DNA of 64,000 nucleotides from Corynebacterium sp. p3-SID1056. Lineage in GTDB: Bacteria > Actinomycetota > Actinomycetes > Mycobacteriales > Mycobacteriaceae. The notes under the pieces were generated by a model, which saw only the letters and a program-made list of their open reading frames with translations, ran no database searches and had not been told where the DNA came from. The stretch spans positions 1 through 64,000 of the forward strand of contig NZ_JALXXL010000012.1 of the NCBI RefSeq assembly GCF_025152525.1, given 5' to 3'. The first letter of the stretch is position 1. The number at the start of each line of letters is the position of its first letter. Shown in pieces: positions 53,968 to 62,102 of the stretch. The translations under genes were made by a program, and so were the position numbers.

Positions 53968-55087
53968 CTAACCATCCTTCCGGCAGCGCGACTTTCGCGG
54001 AGCTTCCCTGGCGGCCGCGCGCGCTGTCTGCTTCTTCCGCCAGCTGTTGAGAATCTGCGATGGGTGCAAGGCGCTCGCGCAGCTGGGCGAGCGAGGATAC
54101 TTGCGCAAGCTCCTTGCGGAATTCGCCGCCGACGGGGAAGCCGCGCAAATACCAGCCGGTGTGCTTGCGAATATCGCGGCACGCATGGTTCTCGCCGTCG
54201 TGGGCCGCGAGTAGTTCCGCGTGGCGGTAGATAATGCGCGCGACCTCTCCCAGCGTCGGCTCCGGGGGGATGTCCTCCCCGCGCAGCTGAGCGCCAAGCT
54301 GGGCGAACAACCACGGGCGCCCCAGGCATCCGCGGCCGACTTCGACGCCGTGGCATCCGGTCTGCTCCATCATTCGCGCAGCGTCCTCGGCGGCGAAGAT
54401 GTCGCCGTTGCCAATGACGGGGATGCCGGTGCCGTCCATGTGGTCGACCAGCCTGGCGATCTCGTCCCAGCGGGCGGTGCCGGAGTAGCGCTCGGCGGCG
54501 GTGCGCGCGTGGAGCGCCACCGCGGCGGCGCCTTCCTCGGCGGCGATGCGCCCTGCGTCGAGGTGCGTGTGGTGCTCGTCGTCGATGCCGATGCGGAACT
54601 TGACCGTGATTGGGATGCCGGAGCCCTCCGCGGCGCGCACGGCGGCGCCAACGATGTTGCCGAACAAGCGGCGCTTGTAGGGGATTGCGGAGCCGCCGCC
54701 CTTGCGGGTGACCTTTGGCACCGGGCAGCCGAAGTTCATATCGACGTGGTCGGCGATATCCTCTTCTACGATCATGCGCACTGCCTCGTAGGTGAACTTT
54801 GGGTCCACGGTGTACAGCTGCATGGAACGCGGCGTTTCCTCGGGCGCGAAGCTGGTCATGTGCAGCGTCTTCTGGTTGCGTGCCACCATCGCGCGCGCGG
54901 TGATCATCTCGCACACGTAGAGCCCGGAGGAGGCACCGGTCAGCTCTTGCTCAATCTCACGGCAGAGGACGCGAAACGGCATGTTGGTCACCCCGGCCAT
55001 AGGAGCGAGGATGACGGGAGAGTTCAGCTCCATGCCGCCGATGCGCAGGGCGGGTGCGCTGTGCTGGGTGAGAATTTGGGCCGTCAT
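53909..55087 (-). CDS. dusB: tRNA-dihydrouridine synthase DusB
   Basis: The 392-residue FMN-dependent enzyme reduces uridines in tRNA D-loops. It has PVILAPMAGVTNMPFR, the catalytic Cys in DHVDMNFGCPVPKVTRKGGGSA, GIPVIGNGDI and GVEVGRGCLGRPWLF. The C-terminal acidic tail (from WLDDPEDEAVPEG) overlaps the proposed phoU start by 59 bp in another frame. AACAAT is 8 nt before the ATG. Confidence 0.94.
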   Translation of the reverse strand: MTAQILTQHSAPALRIGGMELNSPVILAPMAGVTNMPFRVLCREIEQELTGASSGLYVCEMITARAMVARNQKTLHMTSFAPEETPRSMQLYTVDPKFTYEAVRMIVEEDIADHVDMNFGCPVPKVTRKGGGSAIPYKRRLFGNIVGAAVRAAEGSGIPITVKFRIGIDDEHHTHLDAGRIAAEEGAAAVALHARTAAERYSGTARWDEIARLVDHMDGTGIPVIGNGDIFAAEDAARMMEQTGCHGVEVGRGCLGRPWLFAQLGAQLRGEDIPPEPTLGEVARIIYRHAELLAAHDGENHACRDIRKHTGWYLRGFPVGGEFRKELAQVSSLAQLRERLAPIADSQQLAEEADSARGRQGSSAKVALPEGWLDDPEDEAVPEGAEIENNGG

Positions 55088-55320
55088 AGTGACCCATTGT
55101 TCCCGGTTGAGGCCCGAAAGTGCAATTTGAGGCGCGGCGGGTAACTAGCGAACGGACTCACCCGAGTGGGGGTGAAATCTGAGGTCATCTGGCAGCGCGA
55201 TTCGGGCTATTCGGGCGAGTGGATTGCGGGAACACCCCCGTCGACCTGCAAAGCTGCAGATAGTCGTATCATTTGCGCGCACAATCTTGGATACAGTGAT
55301 GGATCTCGGGGACGTGGCAA

Positions 55321-55336
55321 TGCAAGATAGGTCACA
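55321..55336 (+). promoter_or_regulatory. Weak candidate GlxR site upstream of the CoA-transferase gene
   Basis: TGCAAGATAGGTCACA matches 10 of 12 defined bases of TGTGANNTANNTCACA. It lies 51-66 bp before the start. The 55088-55386 gap also holds a palindromic CTGCAAAGCTGCAG near 55249 and TACAGT near 55339 as a possible -10, and no credible gene. Confidence 0.35.
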
Positions 55337-55386
55337 ATACAGTGGTGTTGTTATCACCTACCGACGAACTCAAGTGAGGGATGAAT

Positions 55387-56895
55387 ATGGGCAACCGTAT
55401 CGCCAGTGCAAAACTCCGTGACAAGGTCATGTCCGCCGAAGAGGCGGGCCAGTTTGTCAACCACGGCGACAAGGTGGGGATGTCCGGCTTTACCGGCGCT
55501 GGCTACCCCAAGGCCATGCCGACCGTCATTGCGGAAAAGGCGAAGGCCGCGCACGCCAAGGGCCAGGACTTCAGCATCGATGTGTACACGGGCGCATCCA
55601 CTGCGCCGGAGTGCGACGGTGTGCTCGCAGAGGCGGGCGCGCTGCGCTACCGCATGCCGTACCAGTCGGACCCGACGATGCGCGGCAAGATCAACGCTGG
55701 CGAGATGAAGTTCCAGGATATTCACCTCTCGCACTCGGGCATGATGGTGGAGCAGGGCTTCTTCGGTGAGGTCGACCTGGCCATCGTCGAGGCGGTTCGC
55801 ATCACCGAGGAAGGCAACATCGTCCCGTCCTCGTCGGTGGGTAACTCGGTCGAGTACCTCAACGCCGCCAAGAAGATCATCATTGAGGTCAACGAGTGGC
55901 AGTCCGAGGACCTCGAGGGTATGCACGACATCTGGACGGTGCCGCCGCTGCCGAACCGTATCCCGATCCCGATCACCAAGTGTGGCGACCGCATCGGTAC
56001 CACCTACATTGAGATCGACCCGGAGAAGGTCGTAGCGGTAATCGAGACCAACGACCCGGACCGCAACGCCCCGTTCAAGGCGCCGGACGAGGTCTCCGAG
56101 CAGATCGCAGGCAACTTCCTCGACTTCTTGGAGAACGAGGTCAAGGCCGGCCGCCTCGCGTACGACGGCTACGTGATGCAGTCCGGCGTGGGCAACGTGC
56201 CGAACGCCGTGATGGCGGGCCTGATGGACTCCAAGTTCGAGAACATCCAGGCCTACACCGAGGTCATTCAGGACGGCATGGTCGACCTGATCGACGCCGG
56301 CAAGATGACCGTCGCGTCCGCAACCTCCTTCTCCCTGTCCCCGGAATACGCGGAGAAGATGAACGACGAGGCCGCGCGCTACCGCGAGTCCATCGTGCTG
56401 CGCCCGCAGTCCATCTCCAACCACCCGGAGGTCATCCGCCGCACCGGCCTGATCGCCTCCAACGGCATGATCGAGGCGGATATCTATGGCAATGCCAACT
56501 CCACGCACATCAACGGTTCCCGCCTGATGAATGCGCTGGGCGGCTCGGGCGACTTCACCCGCAACGCCTACATCTCCTCCTTCATCTCCCCGTCGGTGGC
56601 CAAGGATGGCGCAATCTCCGCGATTGTCCCGATGGTCTCGCACGTGGACCACACGGAGCACGACGCCATGGTCTTCATCACCGAGTACGGTGTCGCGGAC
56701 CTGCGCGGCCTGGCGCCGCGTGACCGCGTGGCCAAGATGATCTCCATCGCTCACCCGAGCTACCGCCCGCTGCTGGAGGAGTACGTTGAGCTGGCGGCGA
56801 AGTGCAAGTACCAGGCAACCCCGCACGACCTGCGCCACGCCTTCGACTTCCACACCCGCATCCAGGAGACCGGCACGATGCAGAAAGAGGGCTAA
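55387..56895 (+). CDS. actA: Acetyl-CoA hydrolase/succinyl-CoA:acetate CoA-transferase (Cat1/ActA type)
   Basis: The 502-residue protein belongs to the Cat1 CoA-transferase family. It contains SGFTGAGYPKAMPT, GASTAPECDGVLAEAGALRYRMPYQSDP, SHSGMMVEQGFFGEVDLAIVEAVRI and GVGNVPNAVMAGLMDSKFENIQAYTEVIQDG; the catalytic Glu is expected in the last of these. It lets the cell activate acetate or propionate at the expense of succinyl-CoA. The sequence resembles C. glutamicum ActA strongly. The ATG at 55387 has GAGGGATG a few nt upstream; the ATG at 55381 is an alternative. Confidence 0.93.
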   Translation: MGNRIASAKLRDKVMSAEEAGQFVNHGDKVGMSGFTGAGYPKAMPTVIAEKAKAAHAKGQDFSIDVYTGASTAPECDGVLAEAGALRYRMPYQSDPTMRGKINAGEMKFQDIHLSHSGMMVEQGFFGEVDLAIVEAVRITEEGNIVPSSSVGNSVEYLNAAKKIIIEVNEWQSEDLEGMHDIWTVPPLPNRIPIPITKCGDRIGTTYIEIDPEKVVAVIETNDPDRNAPFKAPDEVSEQIAGNFLDFLENEVKAGRLAYDGYVMQSGVGNVPNAVMAGLMDSKFENIQAYTEVIQDGMVDLIDAGKMTVASATSFSLSPEYAEKMNDEAARYRESIVLRPQSISNHPEVIRRTGLIASNGMIEADIYGNANSTHINGSRLMNALGGSGDFTRNAYISSFISPSVAKDGAISAIVPMVSHVDHTEHDAMVFITEYGVADLRGLAPRDRVAKMISIAHPSYRPLLEEYVELAAKCKYQATPHDLRHAFDFHTRIQETGTMQKEG

Positions 56896-57005
56896 ACGTC
56901 CCCACGGTATGTGTGCCCGTGCCGCCTGATGTCAGTTTTTGCGCAGGTGGCGCGGGCGTTGCCACGTCTTGCCGGGGCAATTAACGTGTCAGGTGCGCGG
57001 CCCGC

Positions 57006-57011
57006 TACTAT
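57006..57011 (+). promoter_or_regulatory. -10 element of tRNA-Lys
   Basis: TACTAT lies 9 nt before the first base of the mature tRNA. No clear -35 is seen. Confidence 0.55.
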
Positions 57012-57020
57012 GTTGCGCAT

Positions 57021-57093
57021 GGGCCTTTAGCTCAGTTGGTAGAGCTACGGACTTTTAATCCGCAGGTCGTGGGTTCGATCCCCACAGGGCCCA
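57021..57093 (+). tRNA. tRNA-Lys (anticodon TTT)
   Basis: Acceptor GGGCCTT/AGGGCCC (one wobble pair), D-arm with AGCTCAGTTGGTAGAGCT, anticodon stem CGGA/TCCG with loop CTTTTAA, T-arm GTGGG-TTCGATC-CCCAC. CCA is not encoded. Confidence 0.95.
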
Positions 57094-57099
57094 CCGTGA

Positions 57100-57136
57100 A
57101 AAACCTCCAGTTCCCAGTCGAGGAGCCGGAGGTTTT
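57100..57136 (+). terminator. Terminator after tRNA-Lys
   Basis: AAAACCTCC pairs with GGAGGTTTT across a 19-nt loop. It sits between the tRNA and the convergent csoR-like gene. Confidence 0.65.
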
Positions 57137-57154
57137 CGCGTTGCCGGAGACGGT

Positions 57155-57454
57155 CTAGGATTTCACCATTCGCTGGATCGCCTGCATCGCCTCGGCGACC
57201 TTCTCGTCTGCGTGTGCGTCGCCCGCCGCGAGCGCGCCGGATACGCAGTGGTGCAGGTGATCCTCGAGGAGCGCAAGGCCGAGGTTTTCGAGCGCGGAAT
57301 CGATCGCGGAAATTTGTGTGAGGATATCGATGCAGTATTTATCCTCATCCACCATCCGGTGAATGCCGCGCACCTGCCCCTCGATGCGTTTCAGGCGGGC
57401 GAGGTAGCGGGACTTCTCCGCGAAATAGCCATGGTGACAATCGTCGTCGTGCAT
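57155..57454 (-). CDS. csoR: CsoR-family copper-sensing repressor
   Basis: The 99-residue helical protein has the Cu(I) site of CsoR with exact spacing: Cys41 (DKYCIDIL), His66 and Cys70 (LEDHLHHC), equivalent to Cys36-His61-Cys65 of the M. tuberculosis protein. RLKRIEGQVRGIHRMV is the DNA-facing helix. An extra N-terminal metal-rich MHDDDCHHGY is present. No copper exporter or chaperone gene is adjacent; the targets are not visible in the window. Confidence 0.85.
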   Translation of the reverse strand: MHDDDCHHGYFAEKSRYLARLKRIEGQVRGIHRMVDEDKYCIDILTQISAIDSALENLGLALLEDHLHHCVSGALAAGDAHADEKVAEAMQAIQRMVKS

Positions 57455-57510
57455 GCAGTCATCTTAACCGACCCGAGTTGTGTGCAGGAAAGTCTAGATG
57501 AACAGGCGTT

Positions 57511-57540
57511 TTGCCAACCTCACAGGCGATGCACTAGATT
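57511..57540 (+). promoter_or_regulatory. Promoter of the tRNA-Glu/tRNA-Asp pair
   Basis: TTGCCA (57511-57516), an 18-bp spacer and TAGATT (57535-57540) lie 14 nt before tRNA-Glu. Confidence 0.6.
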
Positions 57541-57554
57541 AGGTCAAGTCGCTA

Positions 57555-57630
57555 GCCCCCATCGTCTAGAGGCCTAGGACTCCGCCCTTTCACGGCGGCA
57601 ACACGGGTTCGAATCCCGTTGGGGGTACCA
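57555..57630 (+). tRNA. tRNA-Glu (anticodon TTC)
   Basis: Acceptor GCCCCCA/TGGGGGT, anticodon stem CCGCC/GGCGG with loop CTTTCAC, T-arm ACGGG-TTCGAAT-CCCGT. The CCA end is encoded. Confidence 0.95.
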
Positions 57631-57664
57631 GTGATTCCCGCTGTGGTGGGAGTTGCAATGCGAT

Positions 57665-57741
57665 GGCCCTGTGGCGCAGTTGGTTAGCGCGCCGCCCTGT
57701 CACGGCGGAGGTCGCGGGTTCAAGTCCCGTCAGGGTCGCCA
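57665..57741 (+). tRNA. tRNA-Asp (anticodon GTC)
   Basis: Acceptor GGCCCTG/CAGGGTC, D-arm GCGCAGTTGGTTAGCGC, anticodon stem CCGCC/GGCGG with loop CTGTCAC, T-arm CGGG-TTCAAGT-CCCG. The CCA end is encoded. Confidence 0.95.
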
Positions 57742-57746
57742 AATCG

Positions 57747-57778
57747 AAACCAGTGCTCGGTAATCCGAGCACTGGTTT
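57747..57778 (+). terminator. Rho-independent terminator after tRNA-Asp
   Basis: AAACCAGTGCTCGG / CCGAGCACTGGTTT is a 14-bp perfect stem with a TAAT loop, followed by T-rich sequence. Confidence 0.9.
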
Positions 57779-57811
57779 TCTTTGTTTTCTCTAATATTTC
57801 CCGGACATCTG

Positions 57812-57840
57812 TTGCAGTCGACCGGGTCGTACTTTACTGT
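57812..57840 (+). promoter_or_regulatory. Promoter of the first vWA gene
   Basis: TTGCAG (57812-57817), a 17-bp spacer and TACTGT (57835-57840) lie 41 bp before the ATG. The context GGACATCTGTTGC and TTTACTGTGGG is repeated before the third vWA gene. Confidence 0.6.
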
Positions 57841-57880
57841 GGGCTGTGATATTGGCCATACGGTGAAAAGGACTTGAGCA

Positions 57881-59914
57881 ATGTCGCATGTGAAACAGGG
57901 AAGTAGGGCCGCAGCTGTATGCGTGCTTGTCGCCGCGTGCTTGCTGGCGTGGTGCGCACCGGCGTTCGCGACGGAGACTCAAACGACGAGCCAGCCCGCG
58001 GAATCGAGCACCGCGATCAGTACTGAGACGAGGACGCTGTCGAGCTCGACGGTGAAGACTTCGGAGGCGGAGGCGTCGGCAAGCGAGAGCTCTGCCGACG
58101 CGAAAGCGGCGCTGATCCTCGACGCCTCGTTTTCGATGCTCGAAGAAGATGCCGATGGCCCGCGTATCGACGCGGCGAAGAAGGCAACCCACGAGCTGAT
58201 CGACTCCCTGCCGGCAACGGCGCAGATGGGACTGTTTGCCTACGGTGCGCAGGAGTCGAACGCGCCGGACAATAGGGAAGCGGGGTGCCGGGATATCCAG
58301 CGACTGGTCCCGGTGGGCGAGGTGGACAAGGAAGAGTTCGGCTCGGCGATTGACGGGCTCACCCCGAAGGGGTACACGCCGATGGGCAATGCGCTGCGCG
58401 AGGCTGCGGAGGAACTGGGCGACGAGGGCGAACGCTCCATCATTCTGGTCTCTGACGGTATTGATACCTGCGCACCGCCGGAGGTGTGCGACGTGGCCAA
58501 GGAGCTGGCTGGCGAAGGTGTGGACCTGGCGATCCACACGGTCGGATTCAAGGCCGATGAGGAGGCGCGCGCGGAGCTGGAGTGCATCGCGGAAGCTGGC
58601 GGCGGGCAGTTCCTGGAGGCGGCCGATGCAAGCAGCCTTGCGGAGTCGCTGAAGTTCTTGGCCCAGCGCGGCGTGGTGAAGTACCAGACTGCGGGCACGC
58701 CTTTCGAGTTTGCGGACAACCCCGAGGACGCGAAGTGGCTGGGTGAGGGCCAGTACCTGACCACGGTGACGCCGGACCGCTCTGGCACTACGGACCGGTA
58801 TTTCCGCACTTCTGTGCCGCCGCGTCACAACGCGCGGATGGTGTTCACCCCGGTCGTGCAGGGGGATGCCATGTGGCAACACACAGAGGTCAAGGTGGAT
58901 CCGGCGGAGGGCATCAATGAGGGCGATCCGGCCTGCGGCGAGTTCCGTGGGAAAGACGAGATCGCTTCGGGTGGACCAGGTTTTGGTATTAACTCGGCGT
59001 TCGCTGCGATGAATCGGGTAGAAGAAGACCACTTGGAGTGCGACATGAGCGACATCCTGGTCAAGATCCAGATCTCCAACGCGGGCGACGAGGTAGCCGA
59101 AGATGTCCCCATCGAAGTCGGAGTCTTCTATGAGCCGATCCCCGGTAAGGAGCAGGCCGACGACTGGGAAGATCGCCGCGTGTACAGTGCCGGCGAGTTC
59201 CAGGGCGAGATGCCGATTGCGAACTCGCAGCCTGTCTCCGGCGGTACGGGCTTCAACGACGCGGTGGAGATCACCGAGGGCTCATACTCCGACCGCATCG
59301 TTCCCGGTGAGTTCAAGTTCTTCAAGATTCCGGTGGCCTATGGGCAGCGCCCGGTGATTCGGGCAAAGACGCCGCCTTCGGTTGCACGCAACGCTGACAC
59401 CATCGCTATGGGGATCTACGACCCGCTGCGCGTCAAGGCAGCAAGTCAAAGGATGAGCTTCTTTGATGATCCGGAAGAGTCCGATCCGGAGGCCCCGAAC
59501 CAGTACGTGTGGTACGGCAGTGACACTCCCTACCAGGGCGACTTCTACGTCTGGTTTGGCATGGACTGGGCAACCGAAGGCTATGACATCGCGGGCGTGG
59601 ATCAGCCTTTCGAGTTCGAGGTGCTCCTGGATGGCGAGCCTGCCAACGGCGGCCCGGATTGGACGCCCTCGCACGAGAACGGCCCCGAACCTTCGGACGA
59701 GCCGATCACATTCGACGCGGCGGACAGCGCCGCGACGACGTCGGCCTCAGAAGATGAGAGTGACGATGGCCAGGAGGTCAACGCCGCGAGCGACGAGCAG
59801 GACGGTGGCTTTGGGCTGGTGCCGACGCTGCTGGGGGGCTTGCTGGTGCTGCTGCTGGTCGCCGCGGCTGTGGTCTTCTTTATCGTGCGCAAGCAGCGCG
59901 GCAACTGGCAGTAG
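57881..59914 (+). CDS. Secreted, membrane-anchored vWA-domain protein, copy 1
   Basis: The 677-residue protein has a Sec signal (cleavage near AFA, residue 30), a Ser/Thr-rich linker (31-75), and a von Willebrand A domain (about 76-260) with a complete MIDAS: Asp81-x-Ser83-x-Ser85 (LDASFS), Thr166 (GYTPMGN) and Asp192 (VSDGID). Four Cys (136, 197, 203, 234) may form disulfides. The second half has beta-rich segments (from about YFRTSVPPRH to EFEVLLDGEPANGGPDW). It ends with an acidic stretch and a transmembrane helix before a short RKQRGNWQ tail. A metal-dependent adhesion or protein-interaction role outside the cell is likely; the ligand is unknown. The ATG follows AAAAGGACTTGAGCA. Confidence 0.88.
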   Translation: MSHVKQGSRAAAVCVLVAACLLAWCAPAFATETQTTSQPAESSTAISTETRTLSSSTVKTSEAEASASESSADAKAALILDASFSMLEEDADGPRIDAAKKATHELIDSLPATAQMGLFAYGAQESNAPDNREAGCRDIQRLVPVGEVDKEEFGSAIDGLTPKGYTPMGNALREAAEELGDEGERSIILVSDGIDTCAPPEVCDVAKELAGEGVDLAIHTVGFKADEEARAELECIAEAGGGQFLEAADASSLAESLKFLAQRGVVKYQTAGTPFEFADNPEDAKWLGEGQYLTTVTPDRSGTTDRYFRTSVPPRHNARMVFTPVVQGDAMWQHTEVKVDPAEGINEGDPACGEFRGKDEIASGGPGFGINSAFAAMNRVEEDHLECDMSDILVKIQISNAGDEVAEDVPIEVGVFYEPIPGKEQADDWEDRRVYSAGEFQGEMPIANSQPVSGGTGFNDAVEITEGSYSDRIVPGEFKFFKIPVAYGQRPVIRAKTPPSVARNADTIAMGIYDPLRVKAASQRMSFFDDPEESDPEAPNQYVWYGSDTPYQGDFYVWFGMDWATEGYDIAGVDQPFEFEVLLDGEPANGGPDWTPSHENGPEPSDEPITFDAADSAATTSASEDESDDGQEVNAASDEQDGGFGLVPTLLGGLLVLLLVAAAVVFFIVRKQRGNWQ

Positions 59915-59971
59915 TTTGCGGATCCGTAGAACCGGACGCCTGTTGGAGATATTCAGGAAAGGGCTTGAGCA

Positions 59972-62005
59972 ATGTCGAATGTAAGGGAAAGAAGTCGTGC
60001 CGTGGCTGCGTTCGTGCTTGCCGCCGCATGCATGCTGATGTGGGTCGCACCGGCATTCGCGACCGAGACAGCAACGACGACGAACCGGCCCGTGGAATCA
60101 AGTACCGCGGTGAGCACGGAGACGACAACGCTGTCGAGCTCGACTGTGAGGACCGCGGAGGCGTCGGCAAGCGAGGGCTCCGCCGACGCGAAAGCGGCGC
60201 TGATCCTCGACGCCTCGTTTTCGATGCTCGAGGAGGACGCCGATGGCCCGCGTATCGACGCGGCGAAGAAGGCAACCCACGAGCTGATCGACTCGCTGCC
60301 GGCAACGGCGCAGATGGGACTGTTTGCCTACGGTGCGCAGGAATCGAACGCGCCGGACAACCGCGAGAAAGGCTGTAAGGATATCCAGCGTCTGGTCCCT
60401 ATCGGCGAGGTGGACAAGGATGAGTTCGGCTCGGCGATTGACGGGCTTACCCCGAAGGGGTACACGCCGATGGGCAATGCGTTGCGCAAGGCCGCAGAGG
60501 AGCTGGGCAGCGAGGGGGAGCGCTCCATCATCCTGGTCTCTGACGGCATTGATACCTGCGCACCGCCGGAGGTGTGCGACGTGGCCAAGGAGCTTGCGGG
60601 CCAGGGCGTAGACCTGACGATCCACACTGTTGGCTTCAAGGCGGACGAGGAGGCTCGCGCGGAGCTGGAGTGCATCGCAGAAGCTGGCGGTGGGCAGTTC
60701 TTGGAGGCTGCTGATGCGAGCAGCTTGGCGCAGTCGCTGAAGTTTCTGGCCCAGCGTGGTGTGGAGAAGTATCAAACCGGCGGCACTGAGTTTGAGTTCT
60801 CGGATACTCCGGAGGACGCGAAGTGGCTGGGCGAAGGCCAATATCAGACCACGGTGACCCCGGACCGGGGTACTGCGAAGGACCGGTACTTCCGGATTTC
60901 CGTGCCGCCACGCCACAACGCACGCGTGGTGTTTTCTCCCCTGTGGCAGTCCGAAGGCACATGGGAGGACGGGCACCTGAAAATTGATCCGGTGGAGCTG
61001 ACCAACGAGGGTGATGCGGAGTGTGGCTGGTTCCCGGTTACGCACACTGCGTTCGTCTCTGCTGGGCCGGACTACGGGATCGAATCTGCGAATGCCTCGG
61101 TAGAGCGCAACGAAGAGTCGCACATGGAGTGCGATATGAGCGACATCCTGGTCAAGACGCAGGTATCCGATGTTGAAGGGGAAATCACCGAGGATATCGC
61201 GCTCGAGGTCAGCGTATTCTATGAGCCGATTCCTAGCGATGAGGAGAAAACTGAGTGGTCAGACGGCAAAATTATCAAAGCTGGCGACTACCTTGGTGAG
61301 ATGCCGATGAAGAACCCCGAGCCGATTTCCGGCGGCACCGGGTTCAATGATGCGGTAGACATCACCGAGGGCACGTACTCCGACAACATCATCCCTGGTG
61401 AGTTCAGGTTCTACAAGATCCCGGTGACCTATGGACAGCGGCCGGTGGTGAAGGTGAAAACGCCGGAGTCGGTCGCGCACAACGCCGATAGCCTCGGCTT
61501 CGGCATCTACGATCCGATGCGCAACGAGCTCGTGCGCAACCCGTTGAACTTCTTCATGGATGCAGCCGAATCCGATGCGGAAACGCTGAGCCAGTACGTG
61601 TGGCACGACACCAGCACTCCCTACCAGGGCGAGTATTACATCTGGGTCGGCATGGGGTGGGTGCACGAAGGCTATGACATCACTGGCGTGGAGCAGCCCT
61701 TCGAGTTTGAGGTGGTCATGGACGGCGAGCCAGCCAACGGCGGCCCGGATTGGACGCCGACGCATGAGGACGGGCCGGAGCCCTCGGACGAGCCGATCAA
61801 GTTTGACGCGGCGGATAGCACTGCCGAGACGACCGCTTCGCAGGAAGAGGGCGGCGATGACCAGGAAGTCAACGCTGCGAACAACGAGCAGGACGGTGGC
61901 TTCGGTCTGGTGCCGACGCTGCTCGGCGGCCTGCTGGTGCTGTTGCTGATCGTCGCGGCGGTGGTGTTCTTCATCGTGCGCAAGCAGCGCGGCAACTGGC
62001 AGTAG
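59972..62005 (+). CDS. Secreted, membrane-anchored vWA-domain protein, copy 2
   Basis: It has the same 677-residue length and architecture as copy 1. The vWA region is almost identical, including the MIDAS (LDASFS, GYTPMGN, VSDGID), and the C-terminal membrane anchor is the same (VLLLIVAAVVFFIVRKQRGNWQ). The middle and C-terminal ectodomain diverges (for example around SVPPRHNARVVFSPLWQSEGTWED). Only 57 bp separate it from copy 1. The promoter of copies 1 and 3 is not preserved here: a TTGGAG remnant remains, but no -10 at the right distance, so it is probably transcribed from copy 1. AGGAAAGG precedes the ATG. Confidence 0.88.
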   Translation: MSNVRERSRAVAAFVLAAACMLMWVAPAFATETATTTNRPVESSTAVSTETTTLSSSTVRTAEASASEGSADAKAALILDASFSMLEEDADGPRIDAAKKATHELIDSLPATAQMGLFAYGAQESNAPDNREKGCKDIQRLVPIGEVDKDEFGSAIDGLTPKGYTPMGNALRKAAEELGSEGERSIILVSDGIDTCAPPEVCDVAKELAGQGVDLTIHTVGFKADEEARAELECIAEAGGGQFLEAADASSLAQSLKFLAQRGVEKYQTGGTEFEFSDTPEDAKWLGEGQYQTTVTPDRGTAKDRYFRISVPPRHNARVVFSPLWQSEGTWEDGHLKIDPVELTNEGDAECGWFPVTHTAFVSAGPDYGIESANASVERNEESHMECDMSDILVKTQVSDVEGEITEDIALEVSVFYEPIPSDEEKTEWSDGKIIKAGDYLGEMPMKNPEPISGGTGFNDAVDITEGTYSDNIIPGEFRFYKIPVTYGQRPVVKVKTPESVAHNADSLGFGIYDPMRNELVRNPLNFFMDAAESDAETLSQYVWHDTSTPYQGEYYIWVGMGWVHEGYDITGVEQPFEFEVVMDGEPANGGPDWTPTHEDGPEPSDEPIKFDAADSTAETTASQEEGGDDQEVNAANNEQDGGFGLVPTLLGGLLVLLLIVAAVVFFIVRKQRGNWQ

Positions 62006-62033
62006 ATTAGCGCGCAAGATAACAGGACACCTG

Positions 62034-62062
62034 TTGCGAAAGTGGAGATTCGCTTTTAGTGT
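62034..62062 (+). promoter_or_regulatory. Promoter of the third vWA gene
   Basis: TTGCGA (62034-62039), a 17-bp spacer and TAGTGT (62057-62062) lie 41 bp before the ATG, exactly the geometry seen at the first vWA gene. Confidence 0.6.
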
Positions 62063-62102
62063 GGGGTGTGGCCCTGGTAACAATCTGGACGGGAGTTGAA
62101 CA

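Noticed and set aside
55145..55357. A 70-codon minus-strand frame between dusB and the CoA-transferase gene
   Set aside because: No ribosome-binding site or family, and it covers the promoter and candidate GlxR site of the CoA-transferase gene. Composition is unremarkable.
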